From Plasmodium coatneyi (Eukaryota > Apicomplexa > Aconoidasida > Haemosporida > Plasmodiidae), in NCBI RefSeq assembly GCF_001680005.1, contig NC_033565.1:725501-789500 (forward strand): 64,000 nucleotides of DNA, written 5' to 3'. Made by a program: the position numbers and the translations under genes. The notes beneath the pieces are model-generated. The model made no database searches and was not told where the DNA came from. It saw only the letters and a list, made by a program, of their open reading frames with translations. Below are positions 48,282 to 58,889 of this stretch, one piece after another; the first letter of the stretch is position 1, and each line of letters starts with the position of its first letter.

Positions 48282-51200
48282 CGTTTTCTTCCTATCATTC
48301 CGTTAGAAAAAAAAAATTGGAGCGGGGGAGGGAAATCGCAAAAGGGGGCATACTCCATCAAATGCGCCTGCTTTTATATCATGGTCGGCCTAATTGAACT
48401 GAATGGTGGGTATCAGCTGGGAGACGGATCAACCCTTAACAGGTGTAACTAGTTGATTATTAAACGAGGATGCAGATCCTGTTTGGTTTCCTCCTTCCCA
48501 TGATGCATATGCTCCTGAAAAATGTGCACCCAAGCACGTCGTGCAAGTATGTAAATACGAATGGGTAAAGTGATGGAAATTAAAAAGAAAAAATGGTGAA
48601 CTGTTTGGCGAATTCTCCCCTAATGGGAATACTAAGGGGGGAAATGAAATTGTATTAAAAAGGATCCGGGTTTTTATTTTTATTTATTTTTTTTTTTTAA
48701 TTTGGTGAATTCCCCCCTTGGGGCTGCAAAGAATGAACATACTCCAACACATATTACGCGCGCATGGAATAAGTGAATTTCCTATAGCAGGCTGATAAGA
48801 ATACGGAAGGGTAGTTTTACGCTACTTCTCCATCAAATTTGCGCTAAGGTGAACTGAGCACGAAGTATATCGTCAGGCAAACGACCCTTATTGGGCACTC
48901 CTCCCACATCCTGCTCGTTCGACGTTCCCTCAATTTTCGCCATCAACAGCTTCATACTATCTGGTATGAATGAAATGGTATAAACGATCTGCGCGTAAAT
49001 TTTTTTTTCCTGCAAGCCGATGTATATTCGTGAAGCAGGAGAAAATGCGTCTCTTTTATCCGCGTCAGCTGCTTAGCCGCTAAAGTGGGACAACTCATTC
49101 TTGTTGTTTCTGCTCGAACGAAACATTTTTTTTCAGCGTCACATACTTTATTTGCTGTCCTTTCCCTCTTTTGTGAATTCCAAAATAAGTGCGTGGTGAA
49201 TGTGTTTTTTCGCGTAACTCAGTTGGAAGTAGCGAATGAGAGGGTTTCCTGTGCCCCTTTGCGTTCCCGTCGCACACCGACATTGGCAACTAGGCATATG
49301 TGGTTGCCTCTAATTATGTAATCCCGGTGAAGTGGTAAAAACGGCAGAAGGTGTCCATTTTTTTGGGAAACGGGCCATCTGCAGGAACTCGTGGGACACA
49401 CCCTACAACGCACGCCGCACAGATGGAATGCACCCCACAGCGGACGCTGCTCCGCTGCAGTATATCAAACCGTTGTGGTGACTAGCAAAAGTGTGCAATG
49501 GCGTTGATTGGGAGCCCGCCAGGATGTCCTAGGAGGAACGCAGGGAAAGCATCTTAGAGTCACCATTTCGTCAGCGTGACAGTTCACATTTCATTTTGCT
49601 TCCCTCTTAAGCGTTACGCGGAATGGCCACCCCATGGGTGAAGTCACTCATGAACTCGTGAAGGCAGAGCCACATATGCAGTGATGGACCAAATTGTTAT
49701 ACACAATGCTTACACGGGCCCCCGCATTTTTTACTTCCACGATGGCGAATGGGAACATTTGTATTGTATGCTTCGTCTTTCGACTGATACACAGACAAAA
49801 TGTGTATGCAAAAGAAGAAAAAAAAAAAAACATTAAAAAGGCTGTCAATTCATTGTACAGTTCGGTTAACAGTGCAGTACGTTTTTACCAAACGAGGGAG
49901 TTCATTCGATGATTCAACCGCATGTGGTGTGTGCAACTGTTGTTTAAAGGTACGAGATGGCGGGTAGGAAATACGGGGGATGAAGTGTACGTGGTTATTC
50001 ACCTGCACGGTTCTCATTTTCTTTTTCTTTTTTTTTTTAAAATTGCCATACTTTTGTTTTGCCTGAACAGAAATGCACAACTTTCACCCCCCAAAAAAAA
50101 GAACATATCAACCACATCCGATTTTGCGGAAGTCTATCCGTTGGTTGCCCCTCGAAGAAAAGTTCGCTTTGCTTCTCTTCATGTTGACCCATCATATGGG
50201 GGGTAAAACTTCACACAATTTTACTAAACGCAGCGTTAACGTGAACTTGTTTTACCTGATGCCCTTTTTTGCTCATACACAAGGACGTCGGACAGGAATA
50301 CACATAGCGTTTTACACTTTGGCGTTAAAGAAATATGCGTTTTCTTAATAAGAACAGACCACCTCGGTCAGTTGAGGCGCAGGAAAGAAGTGCAATTAAC
50401 GGAATGAGGTAAGCTAAATGGGCTACCTTTAAATTGCCAACATTTAGTAACGGTGATGAAAAAGGTAACCACCCTCAAAAGGGAGTAACGAAATGTGTAG
50501 TAAGGATATAAACAAAATACCCATCCAAGTGTGTGTATTTAAATACGCCCTGTGTACGCTTCTGCGTAAGCACATATATATGTTCGCACAAATGGATCAT
50601 TCACGGCAGGGTTGAAAAATGTGCTTCTCTTAGCCGTTTGGTCCTGTTCATGGGGGACGCTTCACCCGTATTGTATAGAGATTTGCCTGCCCCAACTAAT
50701 AATTATCCGTTTGCTCATTTTCCAGGCGCGATTAATGTGACACCCCGGGGTGGAGGTGCACAAAATTATGTGCATATACCTTATGAGAAATGTACACAAC
50801 GTGAAAATGTTAACATAACACTGCCATTTGGGAGAAGGCAAAAAAGTGAATTTTTTTTTTTTCCTCCTTTTAACATTTTCCCCATTCTGACTGAGTTGTC
50901 TGTACAGAGGGGGGTGAACATTTGTTCGTCCAGTGGAACTCAGAAAAAAAAAAATAAAATAAAAGGGACACGCGTAACGTGAAGCACAGAAAAGGAGGAG
51001 GTAGCACAAATGGTACTTTCCACTACATACATTTTCCCAACATGCCATTTTGACACTTTTTTTTTTTTTTTCTTTGGTGTGTTTCTCTGCCAGCCCATGG
51101 GGTGTTATACATCACTTATATACGTATTTGTTTAGTTATTTACATGTAAGAAGGCTTTAAGAAGGTTTTCCCCAAAATTGGAATTGTTTTTTTTTTTTTT

Positions 51201-51814
51201 TTTTTTTTTAAATTTCTGCCAATTTTATAACTCAATATATGCATGCGAGAAGGGGATTTTTTTTTTTTTTTTTTTTTTAAATTATTTTTTCAAATTACAT
51301 AAACACAATTAAAACGAAAAAACCCTTTAAAACATATTTCGCATTTTCCTTGTTTTATTTTTTTCCTTTTACCCTCGATATGTATATTTACGTGTATATG
51401 TATATGCCAACGCGTTAGCATTTTAACATACGCATTTTTCATCATACATCACTCTCTGTACATTATTGATACGCGGGTTAACCATACGTTTGGAAAACAT
51501 ACGTGCTGACATTAGCATGCATATTGACATACGTGTATTTATTGCGCATGCCCCCCCTTGTGTAAAGTTTATGTTGTTGGGCCATTTCTCTGTTTCGCCA
51601 TCTCGTCACTCCGTCATCCGCGCTGACCATTCATAGTAACAGCTCGTTGATCGCTCATTTACCACTCGCTGTTCGTGCCTCCGGACCCCTCTTAATCGAA
51701 GCGTTTCAGTTGCATAAGGGCTCCCTCCTTCATTTCTCTTGCGAAGCTTAGCAAAGAGCATCAAACATTATCACATTTTAACCCACTTTATTTTACTTTT
51801 TTTTTGTTACGAAA
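48282..51814. other. Divergent intergenic region with a possible unannotated minus-strand gene
   Basis: This 3.5-kb stretch lies between COX10 (-) and the V-ATPase gene (+). On the minus strand an open frame of about 78 codons ending at 48,833 looks like a last exon (see findings), and other exon-like pieces lie at about 49,100-49,600. On the plus strand short ORFs at 49,706-50,348 are not convincing. T-tracts lie near 51,059-51,070, 51,188-51,209 and 51,258-51,278. Confidence 0.4.
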
Positions 51815-53128
51815 ATGCGACCATGTGATCCTAATTCAGCTTTTTTTGGGTTTATGGGGATAGCCGCGTCCTCCATCTTTTCAAGTAATCCTTTTTTTTT
51901 TTTTTTGGTGAAGGAATTCATTTCCACGATGCCAATGCATGAATGTGGTTTTGCAGCCACCTGCGTGATCAAGTTATGCATGTTCAGTTGCTAACATTGG
52001 GGGGATTTATGTTGTCGACCCTGTGTGCAATATTGACATGTGTGAGAAATTGTGCCCACTTATCATGTAATTTGTTCTTTTTTCATTCCTTTTCACCCTC
52101 CTTCCCTTTGCAGATCTCGGGGCCGCCTATGGAACGGCGAAAAGTGGCGTTGGGGTGTGTAGCGTTGGTGTCATGAGGCCCGACTTAATCATGAAATCGA
52201 TTTTGCCTGTTGTTATGGCTGGTGTTCTTGGAATCTACGGAATCATTATGTCTATCCTTATATATGGAAAAAGTGAGTGGCACACACATACCCATGCATC
52301 AAGCAAGGGTGTGCGCAAGCAGTGGCGAAGAATACGATTCATACGTGTTAGCGCGTTGGAGTCGATCTGCTGCTGTTAGCCCCTACGCAGAGATGCATAC
52401 GGACGCAAGTGCACACCCATGAGTATACCTATATCCCCCCCACTTTTCTTTTTTTTTCTCCCGGCAGTGTCCCCCGCGGCAGAATATTCTACTTTTTCCG
52501 GATACACTCACCTGTCGTCTGGACTCATAGTTGGACTGAGTTCATTGGTAAGGGAAAAATTTTCGAAAGGTTTATCCTGTGTGGTGTGTACATAAAGGTG
52601 TACTTTTCCGTCCCATCGGAACTGCTCCATTATGCCAGTGTGGTGTATCGCATTAGTGGATCCCCAAGAAAGGAGGAACACGTGAGCCATTTTTCATTTT
52701 TCCCTTGTTCGCCCCCCCTTCTGCAGGCCGCCGGACTGGCTATCGGAATTGTTGGAGACGCTGGAGTAAGAGCCAATGCGCAGCAAAACAGATTATTCAT
52801 CGGAATGATTTTAATTCTTGTCTTTTCGGAAACCCTGGCGTTATATGGTAAGAACAGCTATGCGCGGTTGACCGCAATGGATGCCTAACAGGAACTGGGT
52901 GGCGCACATGTGCATGTTATGTGGGTGTTTTTTCCGACCTATGCCTGCACGCTTAGCTGTCCGTTAACTCGCCTTCCACGCATATTTGTTCACTGTTCCC
53001 TAGTATGTTTCATACACATCCACACAACATATCTGTGCTTTCTTCGCCCTCCCGCAGGTTTAATTATCGGTATTTACATCTCCATCTCCGACACTCCGAA
53101 GCTTTGTGCCGACTATACAACCATTTAG
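51815..53128 (+). CDS. V-type H+-ATPase proteolipid subunit c (16-kDa)
   Basis: This is the proton-carrying c-ring subunit of the vacuolar ATPase V0 sector, acting in the food vacuole, other acidic organelles and the plasma membrane. Five exons (51815-51884, 52114-52272, 52468-52547, 52727-52847 and 53058-53128) give 166 residues, the normal length for the duplicated four-helix form. Diagnostic stretches are [15 protein letters not shown] (helix 1), [40 protein letters not shown] (helix 3), [20 protein letters not shown] and [18 protein letters not shown], which contains the conserved proton-binding Glu of helix 4. All joints are GT-AG and restore the family sequence exactly across the splices. 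The N-terminus is short ([15 protein letters not shown]). Confidence 0.96.
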
Positions 53129-53849
53129 GATGTCCCAAATTTTATTTATTTTACGTGTTCCTTTTCGCGGGAAAGTTCCTCCCCCCTTTTTCTTTTTCTT
53201 TATCATGCATGCGATTCGCCCCATTTATCGGGCCCATAAACTATGAACCTCCTGTTTTTTTTTTTTTTTTTTTTTTCCTTTTTTGACGTCAAACGGAATA
53301 AGCTACCTGCCACATAATTAAGTTGATAAAGGAGCACTCATGGAGCAGCAACACAGGCGGCGTTTATTTGCGCGAGCTTCCACTTTTTGGTGCATGTTCT
53401 GAGGGGTGTGTGTGTGTAGGATGAACGAAGGCGAGGCGTACAGGTGGCGCAGGACGCAGACGAGCAGCGCAGTTAACTAACACACCAAGGAACGCCGCTG
53501 AACCGTATGTTGAGAGCGCAACCCCTTTGACAGGATGCCCATTTTAAAACAGCGTAACTACTAATTTTCACCATACGTGCGAACAGAATTACAGTCTTAT
53601 TCATGACGCTTATGTTTTTTACATATGTATACATATATATATGCATGACTATTTTTCCCCCCTCATTTTATATGCCCAAAATAACAGTTCTTAAAAAAAA
53701 GTGAAAAATTATTAAAAAAAAGAAGAGCAGTGTGAAGGAGCGGGACCGCATGTTTTTTCCTTTTTGCAGCTGAGTAGGGAATGCGAAGAGGGGGGTCCCC
53801 TTCTGTGCCTGTTAATCCCCCCTTACATTCCCCCGTTCCATGCAGGTGG
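53129..53849. other. Convergent intergenic region
   Basis: This 0.72-kb stretch lies between the V-ATPase and L14 genes. It holds a T-tract at 53,258-53,277 and a short TG repeat at about 53,406-53,418. No gene is seen. Confidence 0.6.
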
Positions 53850-54224
53850 TTAGAAAATGTACCTGGCGAGGTTTTTACAGTTATGCCTGGTCTCCATAGC
53901 AACGGGGCCCTTTATCTTGGTTGCTTTAAGTTTATTCTTCGATATAATAACGAAAGCGTTGTCATCGAATTTGATGTAACTGCCGTCTTTCCTCTTCGTT
54001 TCTTTTTTCCTCCGAACGATGATTCCCTTGGGAGTTTTCTCCTGAATGGTGCAATCGTTTGTTTTGTCTCGTACAGAAACTCGAATTCGATCTCCTATTT
54101 TTCCCGTACCCCACTTGTTCTTGCCAATTCCGATTATGCATGCTTTGATTACTCCACTGTTGTCTGCGCTTCGGACAATGGACTGTCTCCAAAGTCCGCT
54201 CAGGACCTGCGTTAGTTGCATCAT
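53850..54224 (-). CDS. MRPL14: Bacterial-type ribosomal protein L14 (uL14), probably mitochondrial
   Basis: This large-subunit ribosomal protein of 124 residues is a single exon. I use the ATG at 54222-54224 (MMQLTQVLSGLWRQSIVRSA); a longer frame would need GTG. The organellar/bacterial L14 pattern is clear: ADNSGVIKACIIGIGKNKWG, IGDRIRVSVRDKT, KGIIVRRKKETKRKDGSYIK, FDDNAFVIISKN and IKGPVAMETR. Eukaryotic cytosolic uL14 (L23) differs at these sites. The Plasmodium apicoplast genome encodes its own rpl14, so a nuclear copy most likely serves the mitochondrial ribosome. The protein is close to the bacterial core length, so any targeting signal must be very short or internal. Confidence 0.88.
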   Translation of the reverse strand: MMQLTQVLSGLWRQSIVRSADNSGVIKACIIGIGKNKWGTGKIGDRIRVSVRDKTNDCTIQEKTPKGIIVRRKKETKRKDGSYIKFDDNAFVIISKNKLKATKIKGPVAMETRHNCKNLARYIF

Positions 54225-55763
54225 TTGGAAGGGGTGAACAGTTGGGGAAAAGATCACACAGTGGTGTTTGCCTACATGGGATTAAATCTTTTCTTAAGCG
54301 TACGCGTAGCTTGGGGGTGGTCCCCTTCACTAATTCATGTGCTTACTACCCTTCAAACGGACCGCCAAGGGGACTTCCGCACACCCTGCGCACAAATGGG
54401 TAAACCCGCGTTTGTTCTCTTCACCACAGTCGTTTGGTTTGGACTCCCAGCTGTATCACCTAGAACGTGTGCATGGGTTGAGCTTATTTCCCCTTACTCG
54501 CCTGTTTCGTACGTGCACCCGCGCAATGGTGTGTGTGGAGGAATGTGCCCATGGGAAAAAAAAAAAAAAAAGGAGGAATAATATTACTGCACGTTGACCT
54601 TAGCATGGGGAGAAAAAAAAAAAAGGAAAGAAGCAAAATTTGGGAAAGCTTAAAGTGCTCACATCCACAAAGTCGAAACGGTTCGAATGGAACTTTGCAT
54701 CAATTTCATGCGCACAACGGCAATGAAGAAAGTACACCCCAATATGACCATGCGAAGGTATACGACATTTTGAAGCACAATAAAAGAACTCCTTTTAAGG
54801 GCTCATGATGTGGCTTTTTTCCCCTGTTATCTTGGTATAAACAGAACAAATTTTCTGCCTTGCCTAAACCGGTGGGAATAAAATAGGAAGTGCTACGCTA
54901 ATTTGGGTGCCTCTAATTAATTGGCTAACGCACATGTCATTTTCGTTGCATGCAGATATGCACACTTTCAGCAGCACCAAGTGTAGTGAACAGTAAAGCG
55001 GTTACTTCTATCCTGTGCAGATTTTTGTTACCATTTCGATTACACACCCTAGTATTCGAATGACACGTAGCTTTTTTTTTCTCCCCCTTTGGTTTCCTTT
55101 TCTAAATAAGCGATTAATTGAACAAAATAGGGACGAATGTAGTCATTTTGAAAATCGTTACATGGTAAAAATAGCATTACCGTGGTAAAGACTTCTCGAG
55201 TGAATGGATGCGTGGGGAAGGAAGATGTAAAGTTGTTGCGGCGAAGAAATATGCATCACACGGAAGCAGATAATTATATACATATGTAATAGCATATCCG
55301 CAGGGAAGGTACGGGAGGGTGTGTTCAGGAACGTCGACGGGAAGCCCGTCTGTGTGCATTCCTCCGTCCATTGAAGGAACCGTTGTTCAAATTAGAGCAG
55401 CCTTAGTCGTTTTTTCTTATCGCAATACGAGCGGAAAAATATTTCTTGCCATTTTTTTGGCAATTTTTTTTGCAAATTTTTGTTCATATCATTGTGTTCG
55501 CGCTTATATAGAAGGTTGTAAATTCTGTGTATGTTCATATTTTTTTAAATATCCTGCAAGGCAAATAAAATACAAGAAAAAGGATGGGCATATAATTTAC
55601 AATATAAACTGCGTAAATTAAATAAATTATGAGTAATATTCTTAGAATTATTTCATAATGAGAATTAATTGAACACCTAATGTTTGGGTGCCAAACTAAT
55701 CTACCATTTATTTTATTTCCCGAACAGTCGAAAATTTAGCCTTGATCGGATATAGTCCGCGAT
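54225..55763. other. Border region between conserved block and variant-antigen island
   Basis: No confident gene is called. A short plus-strand ORF at 54,605-54,808 (67 codons, ATG start, basic N-terminus, ending in HAKVYDILKHNKRTPFKGS) is a possible small gene or last exon. Other ORFs here open with non-ATG codons. Base composition becomes visibly more AT-rich from about 55.4 kb. Confidence 0.4.
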
Positions 55764-56096
55764 CTAAAAATGCGAACGATGAATCCATGCACCCTCTTCA
55801 CATTTCTTAAAAGAATTATACTGTGAAATGTCGGAGGTGTGTATAGACCGGTAGTACGCTTCGATGCGGGTAACACGATTTCTTATATATTCGTAATATA
55901 AAGGGTGCAAACAAGTATAGAAGGAAGTTGGGGTGATCAATGAAAGAATTGTGTGCGCGATCTCTAAGTACGGATAACTCCCTTGTGTGACCTTATTCAT
56001 GGGTGCAGGGATAATGTTCCGGATTATACCACTTCCATGTGCTTCATATTTCTTACATAAGAGGAGAATATAATTAACACGGTACATATGTCGCAT
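55764..56096 (-). CDS. Unrecognised minus-strand ORF, possible remnant of a subtelomeric-type gene
   Basis: This is an ATG-started frame of 110 codons whose sequence is not low-complexity. It contains KVTQGSYPYLEIAHTILSLI, then TPTSFYTCLHPLYYEYIRNR. A possible acceptor (AACATTGCAG) lies just upstream on the minus strand, so it could be an internal or last exon. The hydrophobic segment followed by a Tyr/Arg-rich stretch is reminiscent of small membrane proteins of Plasmodium multigene families, but I cannot name a family. It could be a gene fragment or chance. Confidence 0.25.
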   Translation of the reverse strand: MRHMYRVNYILLLCKKYEAHGSGIIRNIIPAPMNKVTQGSYPYLEIAHTILSLITPTSFYTCLHPLYYEYIRNRVTRIEAYYRSIHTSDISQYNSFKKCEEGAWIHRSHF

Positions 56097-56599
56097 GCTA
56101 TGCGTCCCTGCAATGTTATTCTTAAAAAAATTATAAAATATTATTAGAGTACATTTAGAATACGGTTAAAGTATTCCTTCCCACTGCTACCACTTTTTCT
56201 TATATTTTAACCTTGACAGTATACCGATATTAGTACGGGGGAAGGAATGAATTCTGTATGAAGAATTTCCATTTTTCGCATATAAGGAAAAAATACCTAT
56301 ACACATTGTGCACATATATGTGTGCACATGTAGAATATGCATACCATAGGAGTGGCTACCATTCAGGTGTAGGGTCAAATGTCTAAATTGGAGCTGAGGG
56401 TGTATTACACATGGACGTATGGACCTTCAATATGAATAATAAGTAATAAGCGGATTAGTTCGTTATATGCACTATTTGCTCGATAGACACCTTTTAACAG
56501 TAAACCAAAGGCGTTATGTAGCTGACAGTGCATCATAATAAACCTACACTATAATGTTTACTGTGTCAAAGAATAGAACAGTTGTAATATATTTATACT

Positions 56600-57345
56600 G
56601 AAGGGAGGAGTATATTGAATATGGACAGAAGGAATAGGAGAAGAAGAAGAGGCAGGAGGTGCTTAAAATAACAGGGATAAGGAAACGAAAGATGATCGTC
56701 CCTCAGGTGGTCAGGGGAAAAAAGTAGAAGGTACTCGAAGTCAAGAGAGGGAGGATCAAGGAGATAGGTTCTTCGGGCAGACTGATAAAATACAGTCTGC
56801 CTCTTCAGGAGCACCCGGTGAAGCTCAACCTGGTGATAAGCAAGGTTCAGGGTCTTCAGAGAATGAGCACAACTCTATAGAAAATATGCCGATCGATGAT
56901 TTATCTGCTGAAGCACATATTCCCGGTACTGATGCTGCCAGTACCAGTGAGAACCGGAATGGGGTGCCGAGTTGTAGCGAGGGAAGTGATAACCAGGATG
57001 TCCTTAGAGCTGGCGAAAGAACTACTGAATCCGCTTTCTCCGAAGTAGTTCTGAAGTACAGCTGACACGTGTGCTGGTGATAACACATTACATGTTGGCA
57101 CTAGTCTAGGGACACCTAACATTAATAATGCAACAGGTACAGTGGCCCACAGAGACCAGCAACAGTTACAACAAAGAATAAAGAAGGTTCACCACCCCTC
57201 TCCACTGTTATCCCTTGTATACTGACAGCAGTAGTAGTCCCTGGAATCCCCGTCTTCCTTTATAAAATAATAAGCAATATGGTAGGAGTAACCATACAGT
57301 ATAAGTGTCGAGGACTGTTCTCTGGAATACTAAATATAGAGTAAA
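56600..57345 (+). pseudogene. Degenerate kir/pir-like variant gene remnant
   Basis: Several reading frames on the plus strand carry pieces of one protein, interrupted by stops and frame changes. A Ser/Gly/Glu/Asn-rich segment (about 56,700-57,063) ends at an in-frame TGA. After further stops, a piece at about 57,170-57,343 reads through a Pro-Leu-Ser-Thr-Val-Ile-Pro start, a hydrophobic membrane segment (ILTAVVVPGIPVFLYK) and a short tail ending LFSGILNIE before TAA. A variable low-complexity stretch followed by STVIP-type sequence, one membrane helix and FLYK is the C-terminal layout of PIR/KIR proteins. No intact N-terminal domain was found upstream. The family assignment is an inference from that layout; the broken state is seen directly. 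Confidence 0.45.
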
Positions 57346-57364
57346 CAGTAGTGTGCATATAACA

Positions 57365-57831
57365 TTTTTTTTTTTCCTTCCTCCTTATTCCTTCTTTGCT
57401 TCTTATTACTTGTTTCCTTCTTATTCCTTCTTTCCTTAGACCTCCTTCCCCTTTCATTCCTTCCTTATATCCTTTTTTTTTTTTTTTCCTTTGTCTTTTT
57501 TAAAAAAAAAGAAGAGAGGAATTACCCACCTTCTTTCTATATACACTGTATTTTTCTACCAAAACAAAAGAAGGTATTACCCACCTTCAACTTCTTTTTT
57601 TTTTTTTTTTTTTTTTCTAAACCCTTATTTTTCCTTTTAATCTTCTTTTCCTTTTCCTTTTCCTCTTTTCTCCTTTCTTTTTTTTTTTTTTTTTTATTTT
57701 TCTTTCTCCCTTTCTTTTTTTAAAAAAAAAGAGGGACGAATTATCAACCTCTTCCTTAATTTTCTTTAATTTTTGCTTTTTAAAATTTTTTTTTTTTTTT
57801 TTTTTCTTTAAAAAAGAAAGGAAACGAAGGA
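57365..57831 (+). repeat. Left arm of inverted repeat
   Basis: This is the pyrimidine-rich arm. Landmark matches to the other arm are ATATACACTGTATTTTTCTA (57,539-57,558) against its reverse complement near 58,190-58,209, and GACGAATTATCAACCTCTTC (about 57,735) against about 57,990-58,010. Confidence 0.9.
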
Positions 57832-57915
57832 GTTACCTATATCCTCCCCTCTATTTTTTCCTTCCCTCTTTTCTTTTCATCTCTTTCTCGCCTCACTTTT
57901 TTACTTTTTACTCTT

Positions 57916-58423
57916 TCCTTCGTTTCCTTTCTTTTTTAAAGAAAAAAAAAAAAAAGAAAAATTTTAAAAAGCAAAAATTAAAGAAAATTAAGGAAGAGGT
58001 TGATAATTCGTCCCTCTTTTTTTTTAAAAAAAGAAAGGGAGAAAGAAAAATAAAAAAAAAAAAAAAAAGAAAGGAGAAAAGAGGAAAAGGAAAAGGAAAA
58101 GAAGATTAAAAGGAAAAAAAAGGGTTTAGAAAAAAAAAAAAAAAAAAAAAAGAAGTTGAAGGTGGGTAATACCTCCTTTTGTTTTGGTAGAAAAATACAG
58201 TGTATATAGAAAGAAGGTGAGTAATTCCTCTCTTCTTTTTTTTTTAAAAAGACAAAGGAAAAAAAAAAAAAAGGATATAAGGAAGGAATGAAAGGGGAAG
58301 GAGGTTTAAGGAAAGAAGGAATAAAAAGGAAAAAAATAAGGAAGGAGGTCTAAGGAAAGAAGGAATAAGAAGGAAACAAGTAATAAGAAGCAAAGAAGGA
58401 ATAAGGAGGAAGGAAAAAAAAAA
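57916..58423 (-). repeat. Right arm of inverted repeat
   Basis: This is the purine-rich arm. It carries the extra duplicated unit of about 43 bp that the left arm lacks, and it ends in an A-tract matching the T-tract that opens the left arm. Confidence 0.9.
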
Positions 58424-58889
58424 GGGAAGGAAAGGTGGTAACATGGATTCCACTTTCCCCTAGTTCCCTGTAATATATTTTTCTCCTGACAATAACTTTT
58501 TGTGGAATTTTTATCTTTTTTTACGGTAATTTTTTCTGTGTAAATTTTTTTTTCTTTTGGTGAACAACTTATTTTAACTTGGAACAAATTCATATTGATG
58601 TGTAACCTACTACGAAAAAACATGCTTGAGGCAAGTGTAAAATTATAATGGCAGAAGGAAAAGAAGAATAGATGTCGTGTATATGAAATGTACGTAAAGG
58701 ATATGCCCAATAATTTTTTGTAAATATGGATAAGAGTAAAAAGGAAAATGAAAAATTATGCACTGCTGGAAGTAATTACTTATAAAAGGTTTTAATGTGC
58801 ATACAGAAGTAAAGAATGTGTTGCGTGTGATATTTGCTAAGGCACTACTTCTATCTGCTAATTGACGACTTTATTAAATAGTGATAAAA
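58424..58889. other. Upstream region of the SICAvar gene
   Basis: These 466 bp lie between the inverted repeat and the SICAvar ATG. The DNA is AT-rich without long repeats. A very short frame opening ATGGCAGAAGGAAAAG at about 58,649 resembles the start of a variant-antigen first exon but stops after a few codons. It probably holds the promoter and 5' UTR. Confidence 0.5.

Larger units (their letters stand above)
57365..58423. repeat. Large near-perfect inverted repeat (palindrome)
   Basis: Left arm 57,365-57,831 and right arm about 57,916-58,423 are reverse complements with only scattered substitutions and homopolymer-length differences; the centre is 84 bp (57,832-57,915). The left arm is pyrimidine-rich and the right arm purine-rich on the plus strand. 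The right arm is longer because a unit of about 43 bp (GGAAGGAGGTYTAAGGAAAG...) is tandemly duplicated at about 58,300-58,390. Within each arm, poly(T)/poly(A) blocks alternate with related short modules of the type GAATTACCCACCTTC. Confidence 0.92.

Noticed and set aside
50073..50130. KKRTYQPHPILRK, resembling the N-terminus of bacterial ribosomal protein L34
   Set aside because: Similarity stops after about 13 residues; the Arg-rich rest of L34 is absent in all nearby frames, and no splice model restores it.
55319..55621. Plus-strand ORF with a hydrophobic segment (IFLAIFLAIFF)
   Set aside because: The frame opens with GTG, has no convincing acceptor, and the hydrophobic stretch is a translation of T-rich DNA.
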